In this document: one piece after another, positions 6,377-14,555 of the stretch | How the letters are laid out: every line of letters starts with the position of its first letter | Position numbering within the stretch: position 1 is the first letter of the stretch | Assembly (NCBI GenBank): GCA_017470525.1 | Contig: JAFUYM010000018.1 | Span: 1-35,860 of the forward strand | Source of the DNA: Bacteroidaceae bacterium | GTDB lineage: Bacteria; Bacteroidota; Bacteroidia; Bacteroidales; Bacteroidaceae | DNA: 35,860 nucleotides | Direction: 5' to 3' | Position numbers and translations under genes: made by a program | Notes under the pieces: generated by a model | The model's database searches: none | What the model saw: only the letters and a program-made list of their open reading frames with translations | What the model was told of the DNA's origin: nothing

Positions 6377-7255
6377 CTATTTCTTGATAATCAACTTATC
6401 ACTTCCTGCTGCCTTGAAACTCATGTCAAGCCCCTTGACCGAGTGGGTCAAGGCACCAAAGGAAATGAAGTCAACACCTGCTTTGGCATAGGGAATCATG
6501 GTGTCGAAGGTGATGCCGCCTGAAGATTCGGTTTCGGCACGACCAGCCACGAGTTTGACCGCCTTTTCAGTGTCTTCGGGTGTGAAGTTGTCGAACATGA
6601 TGCGGTCGCAACCTTCGGCAAGGGCTTCCTCGAGTTCCTTGAAGTTACGCACCTCACACTCAATTTTCAGGTCTTTCCCGTGGTCCTTGCAGTACTGCTT
6701 GGCACGTGAGATGGCATTATGCACACCACCACAGAAGTCAATGTGATTGTCTTTCAGCAGAATCATGTCGAAGAGACCGATGCGGTGGTTCATACCGCCA
6801 CCAATCTTCACGGCTTCCTTCTCCAGCATACGCATACCAGGGGTGGTCTTGCGAGTGTCGAGCACACGGGTCTTGGTGCCAGCATCGATGAGGGCTTGCT
6901 GATACTTATGCGTCATGGTGGCGATGCCGCTCATGCGCTGGAGGATGTTGAGCATGAGGCGTTCCGTCTGAAGGAGGCTCTGTTCCTTGCCTTTCACCGA
7001 CATGACGATGTCGCCAGGTTTCACGTGAGCACCGTCCTGAATGTACACCTCCACCTCCATCGTGGGGTCGAAACGGCGGAACACTTCTTTCGCAATTTCC
7101 ACGCCAGCAAAGATACCCTCTTCCTTGATGAGGAGTTTGCTTTCGCCGTATGCATCGGCAGGGATGCAGCAAAGAGTGGTGTGGTCACCGTCGCCAATGT
7201 CTTCAGCAAAGGCGAGGTCGATAAGTCTATCGTTTAGTTCTGAGACGCTTAACAT
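6377..7255 (-). CDS. nadC: Nicotinate-nucleotide pyrophosphorylase (quinolinate phosphoribosyltransferase)
   Basis: NadC converts quinolinate and PRPP to nicotinate mononucleotide, CO2 and PPi in de novo NAD synthesis. The 292-residue protein shows the family blocks: AEDIGDGDHTT near the N-terminus, DTRKTTPGMR around residues 133-142, GGGMNHRIGL around 152-161, LLKDNHI around 166-172, ECEVRN, and FISFGALTHS near the C-terminus. I chose the ATG at 7255 (MLSVSELNDR), because the longer frame to 7294 only adds non-family residues inside the upstream gene. Even so, it overlaps the upstream barrel gene by 29 bp, which implies translational coupling. It is the last gene of the cstA operon. No nadA or nadB is visible nearby. 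Confidence 0.95.
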   Translation of the reverse strand: MLSVSELNDRLIDLAFAEDIGDGDHTTLCCIPADAYGESKLLIKEEGIFAGVEIAKEVFRRFDPTMEVEVYIQDGAHVKPGDIVMSVKGKEQSLLQTERLMLNILQRMSGIATMTHKYQQALIDAGTKTRVLDTRKTTPGMRMLEKEAVKIGGGMNHRIGLFDMILLKDNHIDFCGGVHNAISRAKQYCKDHGKDLKIECEVRNFKELEEALAEGCDRIMFDNFTPEDTEKAVKLVAGRAETESSGGITFDTMIPYAKAGVDFISFGALTHSVKGLDMSFKAAGSDKLIIKK

Positions 7256-7760
7256 AATCGGAAGGTTTTTTATTGTTTTCAAAATACCAGGCAAGACCTA
7301 TCTTCACGCCAAACTCGCTCTTGTCGGAAAAGTCCGAGAGGGATATGTCGTAGTACACGGATGGCTCTACGGTCAGATGGCGGTTGAGGAAGAAGCAGTA
7401 ACCCACTTCTGGCGTGATTTGTACATCGTTGAAGTTGGGGGCTTCATGCACATACTTGGCACCTGCCTGAAGGAAAAGACCATTCTGCTCGATAAGGTAG
7501 CGAAGTTTCCCGCCTACATAGAACTGCTGCATGTCTGAGTTATGGTAGTCAAAGCCCACCTCGGCAATCGCCATCCAAGCCTCCTCAAACATATAGCCAC
7601 CATTGACACCCAGATTGAAGCGCGCCTTGTGGGCTTTACTGTAGGAGAAGCCAGCCGTGTTGGTCGTTGCTCCCAAATAATACTTTCCTTTCTCGAACTG
7701 TGCAAATGCACTGCCGATGCCGACAAGGGCAAACAAAAGTGTAAAAACAAATTTCTTCAT
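7227..7760 (-). CDS. Small outer-membrane beta-barrel protein
   Basis: This 177-residue protein has a signal peptide ending GSAFA (cleavage after Ala20-21), then alternating beta-strands rich in Gly and aromatic residues (YYLGATTNTAGFSYS, FNLGVNGGYMF, LFLQAGAKYVHE, FGVKIGLAWYF), ending in a short basic tail. The length and pattern fit an OmpW/OmpX-like 8-stranded barrel. No catalytic residues are recognisable. It lies 32 bp downstream of the small membrane protein gene and overlaps nadC, so it is part of the same transcript. Function is unknown; it may be a porin or a structural barrel. Confidence 0.8.
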   Translation of the reverse strand: MKKFVFTLLFALVGIGSAFAQFEKGKYYLGATTNTAGFSYSKAHKARFNLGVNGGYMFEEAWMAIAEVGFDYHNSDMQQFYVGGKLRYLIEQNGLFLQAGAKYVHEAPNFNDVQITPEVGYCFFLNRHLTVEPSVYYDISLSDFSDKSEFGVKIGLAWYFENNKKPSDYVKRLRTKR

Positions 7761-7792
7761 GACATTATCAATTAAAAGTTATGAGTTGTCAA

Positions 7793-7972
7793 TTATGACT
7801 TACGAAGTTGTTCCTTTTTATACAAAGCCCACCCCAGTACTGCAAGTATGACCATATAGCCTATGATGTGCGGCAGGTACTCAATCCATGTGTTCCAGGT
7901 CACACCATTATAAATATAGAATGTCAAACCACCAATGGCAAAGATGACGGGCCGCAAGATGTATGTTTTCAT
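7793..7972 (-). CDS. 59-aa membrane protein coupled to cstA
   Basis: The reading frame starts MKTYILRPVIFAIGG and ends LYKKEQLRKS. Two hydrophobic segments (about residues 8-22 and 36-50) are joined by a short Trp-containing loop (NGVTWNTWIEYLP). The start codon overlaps the cstA stop (ATGA), which is strong evidence that it is a real gene translated by coupling. In enterobacteria cstA is followed by a small cytosolic protein (YbdD/YjiX), but this one is hydrophobic and unlike it. It may be an accessory subunit of the transporter; that is inference from position only. Confidence 0.65.
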   Translation of the reverse strand: MKTYILRPVIFAIGGLTFYIYNGVTWNTWIEYLPHIIGYMVILAVLGWALYKKEQLRKS

Positions 7973-9453
7973 TTGGCAAATTGCTTTTTAGCCCAAAGAA
8001 TGTACCAAACGAGTACACCAGCAGTAACCAAACCACCAATGATGTAAGACACCAGATGGGTGAATTGGAATCCTTCTGGGGCAATAAGAATGTAGGTCGA
8101 ACAAACGATAGTCATCCACAATGCAGGCACCAGCGACACCAGGAAGGCATAACGTTTCGTACCTTCAGCAGCACTCCGTTTGGTGAGCCAAACCGTGATT
8201 GCCCACAGGGTGATGACCGCAAGACTCTGATTGAACCAAGCAAAATAACGCCATAGGATGTCGAAATTGATGAACATCAGTACTGCACTCACCACAAAGA
8301 GCGGCACCGAAAGGATAACACGCTTATAGATTTTGTTCTGCTTATACCTCATGAAATCGGCAGCAATCAATCGTGCGCTACGGAATGCCGTATCGCCACT
8401 CGTGATAGGTGCAGCCACCACACCCAAAACCGCCAGCACTGCCCCCACTCCACCTAACCAGTTGGAACAGATGGCATTGACCAATACAGCAGGAGAAGGC
8501 TTGCCTGTTTCAGGATTTATCATTGCCGTCAACAACTTCTCGTAGGGGGTGTCACCTGCCACATCAAGGCTGTCGGCAAACTTAATAGCAGCCGCCGCCC
8601 AAATGAGTGCCACCAACCCCTCTGTAATCATGGCACCATAGAAGATGGGGCGACCATACTTCTCATTCTTCAAGCATCGCGCCATCATCGGACTTTGGGT
8701 GGCATGGAAACCACTCACCGCGCCACAGGCAATCGTGATACACAAACCCGGGAAAATGGGCATGGTGGTGGCGGGGTGGTGATTGCTGAATGCCTCCGTA
8801 ATCTCAGGCATCGAACCTCCATAAGCAAAAATGCCATAAAGCAACCCTCCAGCCATGATGAGCAATGCCAAGCCAAAGATGGGATAGATTTTGCCAATCA
8901 ACTTATCAATTGGCAACAAGGTGGCAAGAATATAATAAACAAAGATGATGATGACCCAGAAGTATTTTGACCACAAGAAGCCACTATCGGGCATCATGCC
9001 ATCCAAGATGTCGGCAGGAGTGGTCACAAACACGGCACCCACCAAAATCATCAGCAAGAGCGACAACACACGAAGGGCAAACCGTGCAGTCGTACCCAGT
9101 TCGTCGCCAATGATTTCAGGCAAACTGGCACCATTCTTGCGCAGGCTGATCATGCCTGACATGTAATCATGCACAGCGCCCCCAAAGACGCATCCCAACA
9201 CAATCCAAAGGTAAGCACCAGGACCAAACAAGATGCCCTGAATGGCACCGAAGATAGGACCCGTACCGGCAATGTTCAAGAACTGAATGAGAAACACTTT
9301 CCATGTCGGCATCGGCATGTAATCTACACCATCTGTCGAAGTGTAGCACGGAGTCTTCCGCTGAGGGTCGGCACCAAAAACCTTATTGACAAATGCTCCA
9401 TACAAAGCATATCCCACAACAAGGAACAATAAAGAAACAATAAAAGTAATCAT
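7969..9453 (-). CDS. cstA: Carbon starvation protein CstA family transporter
   Basis: This 494-residue polytopic membrane protein has the CstA signatures: GADPQRKTPCY, the FLNIAGTGPIFGAIQGILFGP block near residues 58-77, GGAVHDYMSGMISLRKNGASLPEI near 91-114, and SGFHATQSPMMARC in the middle. CstA proteins take up pyruvate and possibly peptides during nutrient limitation. This is the short form; the E. coli protein is about 700 residues. It is the first gene of a four-gene operon (cstA, small membrane protein, barrel, nadC) with a TATCTTTG element 28 bp upstream. Substrate is inferred from the family. Confidence 0.93.
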   Translation of the reverse strand: MITFIVSLLFLVVGYALYGAFVNKVFGADPQRKTPCYTSTDGVDYMPMPTWKVFLIQFLNIAGTGPIFGAIQGILFGPGAYLWIVLGCVFGGAVHDYMSGMISLRKNGASLPEIIGDELGTTARFALRVLSLLLMILVGAVFVTTPADILDGMMPDSGFLWSKYFWVIIIFVYYILATLLPIDKLIGKIYPIFGLALLIMAGGLLYGIFAYGGSMPEITEAFSNHHPATTMPIFPGLCITIACGAVSGFHATQSPMMARCLKNEKYGRPIFYGAMITEGLVALIWAAAAIKFADSLDVAGDTPYEKLLTAMINPETGKPSPAVLVNAICSNWLGGVGAVLAVLGVVAAPITSGDTAFRSARLIAADFMRYKQNKIYKRVILSVPLFVVSAVLMFINFDILWRYFAWFNQSLAVITLWAITVWLTKRSAAEGTKRYAFLVSLVPALWMTIVCSTYILIAPEGFQFTHLVSYIIGGLVTAGVLVWYILWAKKQFAK

Positions 9454-9480
9454 TTTAGGTTTTATTCTAACAAATGTTTA

Positions 9481-9488
9481 CAAAGATA
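9481..9488 (-). promoter_or_regulatory. -7 element TATCTTTG of the cstA operon
   Basis: TATCTTTG on the minus strand lies 28 bp upstream of cstA. No clear -33 TTTG is at the standard distance, compatible with control by an activator. Confidence 0.6.
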
Positions 9489-9575
9489 ATGCAAATCACA
9501 CACAGGATGAAAGAAAATTCCCCGTTTTTTATGTTGAGATGCACCTTATCTTATGCAAAAGTACGGAATTATCCT

Positions 9576-9583
9576 TATCTTTG
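9576..9583 (+). promoter_or_regulatory. -7 element TATCTTTG of the GHL10 gene
   Basis: TATCTTTG ends 20 bp before the ATG at 9604. A weak TTATG -33 is at 9551-9555 with a gap of 20. It fixes the gene start downstream of 9583, excluding the longer frame that begins at 9553. Confidence 0.65.
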
Positions 9584-9603
9584 CAAAAAATTTAATGTTA
9601 ATA

Positions 9604-11196
9604 ATGACTAATAGACATAAAGCACTCATATTGTTGGCAATTTTGACGCTTCTGACAACAACACTTTGTGCTCAAACAAACACTCAAACTCGTGGTGAAT
9701 TTCTGTATGAGAAAAGCCACCCCCTGCGTGAAACCAGAGCCGTGTGGCTCACCACCATTGGGGGACTCGACTGGCCTCGCACACAAGCCATTGATGCCGC
9801 CAGCCGCGAACGGCAGAAAGAGGAACTCATCCGCATTCTCGACAACTACCAGCGAGCCAATATCAACACCGTCATCTTTCAGACACGTGTACGTGCTGCT
9901 GTGATGTATCCCTCCCGAATCGAACCTTGGGAACTGAGCCTGACAGGACATCACGGCATGAATCCTGGCTACGACCCGTTGGCATTCTGCATCGACGAGT
10001 GTCACAAACGAGGCATGGAACTGCATGCCTGGGTGGTGTGCATCCCCATCGGCACCACCGAACGGCAACGTGGCTATGGTGCAGCATCGCTCGTGAAGAA
10101 GCACAAGGAACTGGTGAAAACAGCCAAGGGAGGTGAAATGTTCATGATTCCAGGCAAACCACAAACAGCCGAATACATTGCCAGTATCTGCAAAGAGATT
10201 GTAGAGAACTACGATGTAGATGGCATTTCGCTCGACTATATCCGTTACCCCGAATCCATCTTCAAATTCTCCGACGATGAATTGTATCCGCGCTTTTCGT
10301 CCATGAGCAAAGCCGAATGGAAACGGGAAAACATCACACGCATTGTCAAGAGCGTACACGATGCGGTCAAACCCATCAAGCCGTGGGTAAAACTAAGCAG
10401 TTCGCCCATCGGCAAATATCGCAACACCAGCCGTTACAGTGCTGGTGGATGGAATGGCTACGATGCCGTGTGGCAAGACCCTGTGCTTTGGTTGGAAAAG
10501 GATTATCAAGACCTCCTCTTCCCCATGATGTATTTTACAGGCAACAACTACTACCCATTCCTTTTCCAGTGGCTCGAAAACGCCCACGGGCATCCCATCG
10601 TGCCAGGACTCGGCATCTACTTTCTCGACCCTCGCGAAGGACGCTGGACACTCAACGAAGTGCGCGCCGAGATGCATACCGCCCGCAACAGCGGCATCGG
10701 AGGCATCGCCTTCTATCGCGGCGAATTCCTCACCAAGAACTGCAAGGGCATCTACGACACCACCTGCGAAGAGTTCTTCCCCTATCCTGCCCTCACTGCC
10801 CGCATGACCTGGATGGGCGACACCCTCGCACCCAATGCCCCCACCCACCTCACCTACAACGAAGGCAAACTCCACTGGACAGCCCCCGAAAAGGATTTAT
10901 TATATAATGTGTATGGCTCCAACCTCTATCCTGTTGATGTCACCCAAGCAGAAAACCTCCTTGCCGTACGCATCAACGACACCCAGTGGCAACTCAATGC
11001 CCGTGCCCTCAAAGTGCGCCATTATGCTGTCACCGCTATCGACCGCTTTGGCAACGAAAGTCCTGCCCTGCAAGAAGTGAAGCCCACTTTCGAACTGCCT
11101 CAGTACATCAATGTGCCCCGACTCATCAACCATGACTTGAAAGGCAGCAAGCCTGCGAGAAAAAAAGACAAAGGAAACAAAAAGAAAAGGAAATAA
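9604..11196 (+). CDS. GHL10-family glycosyl hydrolase-like protein with FN3-like tail
   Basis: The protein (about 530 residues) has a signal peptide ending TTTLCAQ, then a TIM-barrel GHL10 (DUF187) domain: RAVWLTTIGGLDWP near residue 37, NTVIFQTRVRAAVMYPS, ELHAWVV, and DGISLDYIRYPE near 205-216, a strand carrying conserved acidic residues. A C-terminal fibronectin-III-like module follows (NAPTHLTYNEGKLHWT... HYAVTAIDRFGNES), then a very basic tail (KPARKKDKGNKKKRK). The related E. coli protein DigH cleaves stem-peptide-free peptidoglycan, so a role in cell-wall turnover is likely but inferred. ATG 9595 is an alternative start. The basic tail may bind the cell wall or an acidic surface. Confidence 0.85.
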   Translation: MTNRHKALILLAILTLLTTTLCAQTNTQTRGEFLYEKSHPLRETRAVWLTTIGGLDWPRTQAIDAASRERQKEELIRILDNYQRANINTVIFQTRVRAAVMYPSRIEPWELSLTGHHGMNPGYDPLAFCIDECHKRGMELHAWVVCIPIGTTERQRGYGAASLVKKHKELVKTAKGGEMFMIPGKPQTAEYIASICKEIVENYDVDGISLDYIRYPESIFKFSDDELYPRFSSMSKAEWKRENITRIVKSVHDAVKPIKPWVKLSSSPIGKYRNTSRYSAGGWNGYDAVWQDPVLWLEKDYQDLLFPMMYFTGNNYYPFLFQWLENAHGHPIVPGLGIYFLDPREGRWTLNEVRAEMHTARNSGIGGIAFYRGEFLTKNCKGIYDTTCEEFFPYPALTARMTWMGDTLAPNAPTHLTYNEGKLHWTAPEKDLLYNVYGSNLYPVDVTQAENLLAVRINDTQWQLNARALKVRHYAVTAIDRFGNESPALQEVKPTFELPQYINVPRLINHDLKGSKPARKKDKGNKKKRK

Positions 11197-11250
11197 TCAG
11201 GAATAAAAAGAAACGGAGGTCGGGAAGGAAGAAGAGGCAAATGTTTTTCA

Positions 11251-12300
11251 TTAAAAAGATGATGAGCGGCGAAAAACAATCTGAAGTTTGCCATCATCTA
11301 CACGTGCCTGAAAACCATGAGGACGCTGCAGCGTAAGGTCAACAGTGGCATGTTCGCCATATCGCTCAAACAGCAGCAAAGCGAGGATGCCCATGTTCAT
11401 GCGCAGGTTGATTTCGAGGCAGGGATGGATGCTGCCATCTGCCGTTTTCAGCATGTCGATGCCGACAGGACCATGATAGGCAATCTTTGACAAATGTTCT
11501 TTATGATAATCAACAAGTTGCTGCAACAGCGCCTCATCCACATCAATGCGACGCAACATTTCCTCTTGACTCTCCACATCATTGTAGCCATACGTCCCAT
11601 GCTCACCCGTCGCAAACACGGAATAACCCAAGAACTCGACGGCATGGTCTTCATGGACGAAAAACTCCATCGCAAAATCGAGCACCTTGTCCTCATAGAA
11701 CCTATCCACCACAAAGCCCCCTTGCGAAGACAGAAACCCTTGCAGACGTTTCCGAGTATGTTCATCAAACGTGTTAGTTACAAACACCCCACGCCCGGAG
11801 GACGACCAGGGGGACTTGAATATCCTCACATGAGGTACTTCCACACCTTCAAAATCGACCTCGTCGATATCGGTTAACCGACGTCGTCGACATCGGTCGA
11901 CCGACATCGTCGACGTCGGTTCAGAGGTCGTGAGCGCATCACTTGAGAAGCCTTGTCTATCCATCCATCGCATCTTTTCGCCTAACAGTCTTGGGTCTTT
12001 CAGTTCAGCCAACAACTCCTTCACATACCCACAAGCAAACTCCCTGCTCGACAACCGCCTCACCTCTTCCAACCACTCGTCCGACGGCAATGCCTCCACA
12101 GGCACACCCATCTGCTTGTATCGCTGCTTCGTCGCAAGACTCCATCCCCACGGACCTGCAAAGCGTGTGCCCTCCCACACATACGCCAAATCCGCCAAAT
12201 CCGCCTCCATCTGCTGAATGCGCTTCGGCGGCAGATACTGGCGCACATGGGCAGCCAATGCCATATCGTTGGAACAATTAAAAATGCACGGCAAATTCAT
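11251..12300 (-). CDS. ATP-grasp-like protein with palindromic insertion
   Basis: This protein of about 350 residues begins MNLPCIFNCSNDMALA. ATP-grasp features are visible: a nucleotide-loop-like FKSPWSSSGRGV at about 157-168, a strand-plus-acid DRFYEDKVLDFAMEFFV, the GPVGIDML block, and a metal-site-like CLEINLRMNMG near 292-302. The ligase-type reaction and substrate are unknown. I chose ATG 12300 because TACATTTG is 21 bp upstream of it, and the extra 21 residues of the longer frame would lie across the promoter. Between about residues 127 and 146 the gene carries a palindromic DNA insertion encoding an Arg/Asp/Thr-rich linker. That segment is unlikely to be part of the fold. Confidence 0.7.
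   Translation of the reverse strand: MNLPCIFNCSNDMALAAHVRQYLPPKRIQQMEADLADLAYVWEGTRFAGPWGWSLATKQRYKQMGVPVEALPSDEWLEEVRRLSSREFACGYVKELLAELKDPRLLGEKMRWMDRQGFSSDALTTSEPTSTMSVDRCRRRRLTDIDEVDFEGVEVPHVRIFKSPWSSSGRGVFVTNTFDEHTRKRLQGFLSSQGGFVVDRFYEDKVLDFAMEFFVHEDHAVEFLGYSVFATGEHGTYGYNDVESQEEMLRRIDVDEALLQQLVDYHKEHLSKIAYHGPVGIDMLKTADGSIHPCLEINLRMNMGILALLLFERYGEHATVDLTLQRPHGFQARVDDGKLQIVFRRSSSF
11855..11930. repeat. Palindromic TCGTCGA-TCGGT repeat inside the ATP-grasp gene
   Basis: Units of the type (A/G)TCGTCGA(C/T)(A/G)TCGGT repeat three times. Bases 11877-11920 form an almost perfect 44-bp palindrome centred on GGTCGACC. The insertion keeps the frame. Confidence 0.75.
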
Positions 12301-12321
12301 CGGCAAGAAACTTTCTGGCGG

Positions 12322-12329
12322 CAAATGTA
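12322..12329 (-). promoter_or_regulatory. -7 element TACATTTG of the ATP-grasp gene
   Basis: TACATTTG reads on the minus strand, 21 bp before the chosen ATG. It is divergent from the promoter at 12374-12381. Confidence 0.6.
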
Positions 12330-12373
12330 GCGTTTTTTCTTGAAAACAGAAGCACACTTTCACGAAAAAGCAC

Positions 12374-12381
12374 TACCTTTG
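12374..12381 (+). promoter_or_regulatory. -7 element TACCTTTG of the small membrane protein gene
   Basis: TACCTTTG lies 35 bp upstream of the ATG at 12417. The -33 region is weak. Confidence 0.6.
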
Positions 12382-12416
12382 TAGCCTCACAACGCACAAA
12401 CACGACATCAAACCCA

Positions 12417-12680
12417 ATGAAACAACTTCTCCAACGCATCAAACAATGGCTCAGCCGCCTTTCTTTCAAGACGGGCATCATCGTCCTCTCCCTCTGCATC
12501 CCTTTCTACCTCCTTTCCTTCGCCCAGATGGCTCTCCCCATCAGCGCTGGAGCCAAGAGTGCCCTCTGGGTCATCCTTTTCGGGCTTGCCAAGACGTTTC
12601 AGTACGGCGGGCTCACCATCCTCGGTGCCGAAGGTGTCAAACGATTGAAAAGGTTTTTCAAAAGGGAGAAAAAAACTTAA
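12417..12680 (+). CDS. Small two-helix membrane protein
   Basis: This 87-residue protein has a basic amphipathic start (MKQLLQRIKQWLSRLSFK), a first membrane helix at about 19-38 (TGIIVLSLCIPFYLLSFAQM), a second at about 47-68, and a strongly basic C-terminus (KRLKRFFKREKKT). By the positive-inside rule both ends face the cytoplasm. It has its own promoter, divergent from the ATP-grasp gene. I recognise no function. Similar small proteins are conserved in Bacteroidales genomes (recollection, not checked). Confidence 0.7.
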   Translation: MKQLLQRIKQWLSRLSFKTGIIVLSLCIPFYLLSFAQMALPISAGAKSALWVILFGLAKTFQYGGLTILGAEGVKRLKRFFKREKKT

Positions 12681-12721
12681 GTTTCACTCCATTTTAAGAA
12701 CTGAAAACATCTCATAAAATG

Positions 12722-12763
12722 CATTTTTCCATCCGTGAAAGGTGGAACAAGGGTGGAAAAATG
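12722..12763. repeat. Inverted repeat upstream of the TPR regulator
   Basis: CATTTTTCCATCC (12722-12734) pairs with GGGTGGAAAAATG (12751-12763) with one wobble. It may end the small membrane protein transcript or act as a protein-binding site. A related TTTCCACC lies at 12819-12826. Confidence 0.5.
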
Positions 12764-12790
12764 AGAAATAACTGACTGATAATGAAATGA

Positions 12791-12819
12791 AAGTCGATGG
12801 AAGTCGATGAAAAGTCGAT
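12791..12819 (+). promoter_or_regulatory. Three phased AAGTCGAT repeats (candidate activator site)
   Basis: AAGTCGAT occurs at 12791-12798, 12801-12808 and 12812-12819, spaced 10 and 11 bp, that is once per helical turn on one face of the DNA. It ends 13 bp before the -33 TTTG at 12833. Confidence 0.6.
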
Positions 12820-12832
12820 TTCCACCTACTTT

Positions 12833-12864
12833 TTTGTTGGGATGAAAAGATTGATGTAACTTTG
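12833..12864 (+). promoter_or_regulatory. Consensus promoter of the TPR regulator/barrel pair
   Basis: TTTG at 12833-12836, a gap of 20, and TAACTTTG at 12857-12864 fully match the Bacteroidetes consensus. Confidence 0.8.
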
Positions 12865-12886
12865 CCGCTGAAAAATCAGGACAACT

Positions 12887-14536
12887 ATGATGATACGTAA
12901 AAAATGCTTCAAGACTTTGGTGATGCTGTTATCGTTGGTGGGCATCATCTGCCTTTCTGCATGCACAGAGAGAAAGGTGCACAGGGCTGAACTGCTGGCG
13001 ATGGAGTTTCCCGACAGTGCTGCCGCCTATTTGGCAACCGTTGACACAACACGCATGAAGGAGGGCGAACGTGCGTTGTACACGCTCACCCGTGCGTTGG
13101 TGTTAGAAGAGAAGTGGCAACAGGAACATGCCGACACGGCGGTGTACCTGCATGACAACGAGGATGATTGGTCGTTCAAGCGGAAGAGTTCACAGGAAAA
13201 GGGGACGCTTGACGAGGAACTGGACAGCATGATGGCGGACTCTTCACTCTTGCGCGCGTACCATTACTATGAAGAGAAGAGCATGGGCGGTGTGACAGAC
13301 GACGAGGAGGATTTGCGTCGCTTTGGTCGCATCTGCTATGTGCTGAGCCGTCAGTATCAAGACAACGACACGCTGTTGCAAGCCGACCAACTGTTTTTGC
13401 TTGCCATCCACTGTGCAGAGGCTTGTGGCGACGACGAGACGGCCTATCGTGCTTATCACCTGTGGGGACGGCACTTGCTGTATGTGCATGGTCCCAACAG
13501 TGTCCACGAGACGTACTGGGGTCTTCAACAGGCTTTGAAGCACTTCGACCGCTGCCGCAACAACGCACAATGGCTGCTCACCCTTGTGAACGACTACGGA
13601 TGGGTCTATCTCAGCCTCTTACCACTCAATCCCCGCAACTTCCCCACCTTGATTCATGCCGCAAACATCGTCTGGCAAGGGGAAGACAAGACTGAGGCCA
13701 TGTATGACTCGGTGTCAACCCTCATCGACAGCGTGGAGAATGCCCCTATGCTGCCCTTCGATTCCCGCACGGAGTTCACCTCTACCTACGACGGGAAGAT
13801 AACGGTGAGGGAGCAGAGCATACCAAAAGGGCTCTTCATGGATGCGGAACAGACCTACAAGGACGAAGTGAAAAACGGTGCAGCAAGGTCGTCGGTGAAA
13901 AGTGTGCAGGAGAAGTTTGAGAAGGACAGGCAACAGGCAATTAGCCACCAGAGTGTGCAGACACGCACATACCTCGCTGCTGGCTATGCACGCAAGGCAG
14001 CCATGCTGCAATCGCGGTTGTTGTGGGCAGTGATTGGTTGCCTCGTCTTGGCGGTGCTGGTGTTGCTGCTCGTGTTCTGGAACTGGAGAGGCAGAGCCCA
14101 ACGGAAACACCAAGCGGAACGCATGGCACAGGAGCAGAAGGTGAGACAGTTGTCGGCACAACTGCAACAGAAGGAGACGCTAATTGCCTCGCTGCGTGGA
14201 CACATCATCGACAAGAGCGAGATTCTGGAGATGCTGGAACCGACGGCAGGGAAACGCACAATTATCAATGCCCAGAACTGGCGAGAAATTGAGGCGACGC
14301 TCGACATGGCGGACGGACAGTTTGTGAGCCGACTGCGAGCGGAGCATCCGTCATTCAGCGAGGAGGACATGCGGCTGTGTATGCTGATTCGGCTGAAACT
14401 GAACAATGCCGCCCTGTCAGCCATTTATGCCATTTCGGTGTCGGCGGTGCAGCATCGGAAGCAAAAACTAAAGAAAGAAGGCTTCGACGTGACTGACCCT
14501 GCGGTGACTCTCGACCAAGTGATAGAGAACTATTAA
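12887..14536 (+). CDS. Membrane-anchored TPR protein with LuxR-like C-terminal domain
   Basis: This 549-residue protein has a lipoprotein-type signal (CLSAC, Cys26), a helical TPR-like region from about 35 to 280, one membrane helix at 379-399, a charged coiled coil at 401-450, and a C-terminal region at 488-532 (FSEEDMRLCMLIRLKLNN...ISVSAVQHRKQKLKKEG) that resembles the LuxR/GerE helix-turn-helix found at the end of Bacteroidetes TPR regulators. This places the sensor outside the cytoplasm and the putative DNA-binding part inside. It is co-transcribed with the outer-membrane barrel 19 bp downstream, whose ligand or state it may sense. The Cys26 site could be a lipidation site or just part of a cleavable signal. 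Confidence 0.75.
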   Translation: MMIRKKCFKTLVMLLSLVGIICLSACTERKVHRAELLAMEFPDSAAAYLATVDTTRMKEGERALYTLTRALVLEEKWQQEHADTAVYLHDNEDDWSFKRKSSQEKGTLDEELDSMMADSSLLRAYHYYEEKSMGGVTDDEEDLRRFGRICYVLSRQYQDNDTLLQADQLFLLAIHCAEACGDDETAYRAYHLWGRHLLYVHGPNSVHETYWGLQQALKHFDRCRNNAQWLLTLVNDYGWVYLSLLPLNPRNFPTLIHAANIVWQGEDKTEAMYDSVSTLIDSVENAPMLPFDSRTEFTSTYDGKITVREQSIPKGLFMDAEQTYKDEVKNGAARSSVKSVQEKFEKDRQQAISHQSVQTRTYLAAGYARKAAMLQSRLLWAVIGCLVLAVLVLLLVFWNWRGRAQRKHQAERMAQEQKVRQLSAQLQQKETLIASLRGHIIDKSEILEMLEPTAGKRTIINAQNWREIEATLDMADGQFVSRLRAEHPSFSEEDMRLCMLIRLKLNNAALSAIYAISVSAVQHRKQKLKKEGFDVTDPAVTLDQVIENY

Positions 14537-14555
14537 AATAACTCCATACTGAATT

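Noticed and set aside
9598-10359. 253-residue minus-strand open frame
   Set aside because: It is a shadow of the GHL10 gene, whose signal peptide, promoter and motifs are clear.
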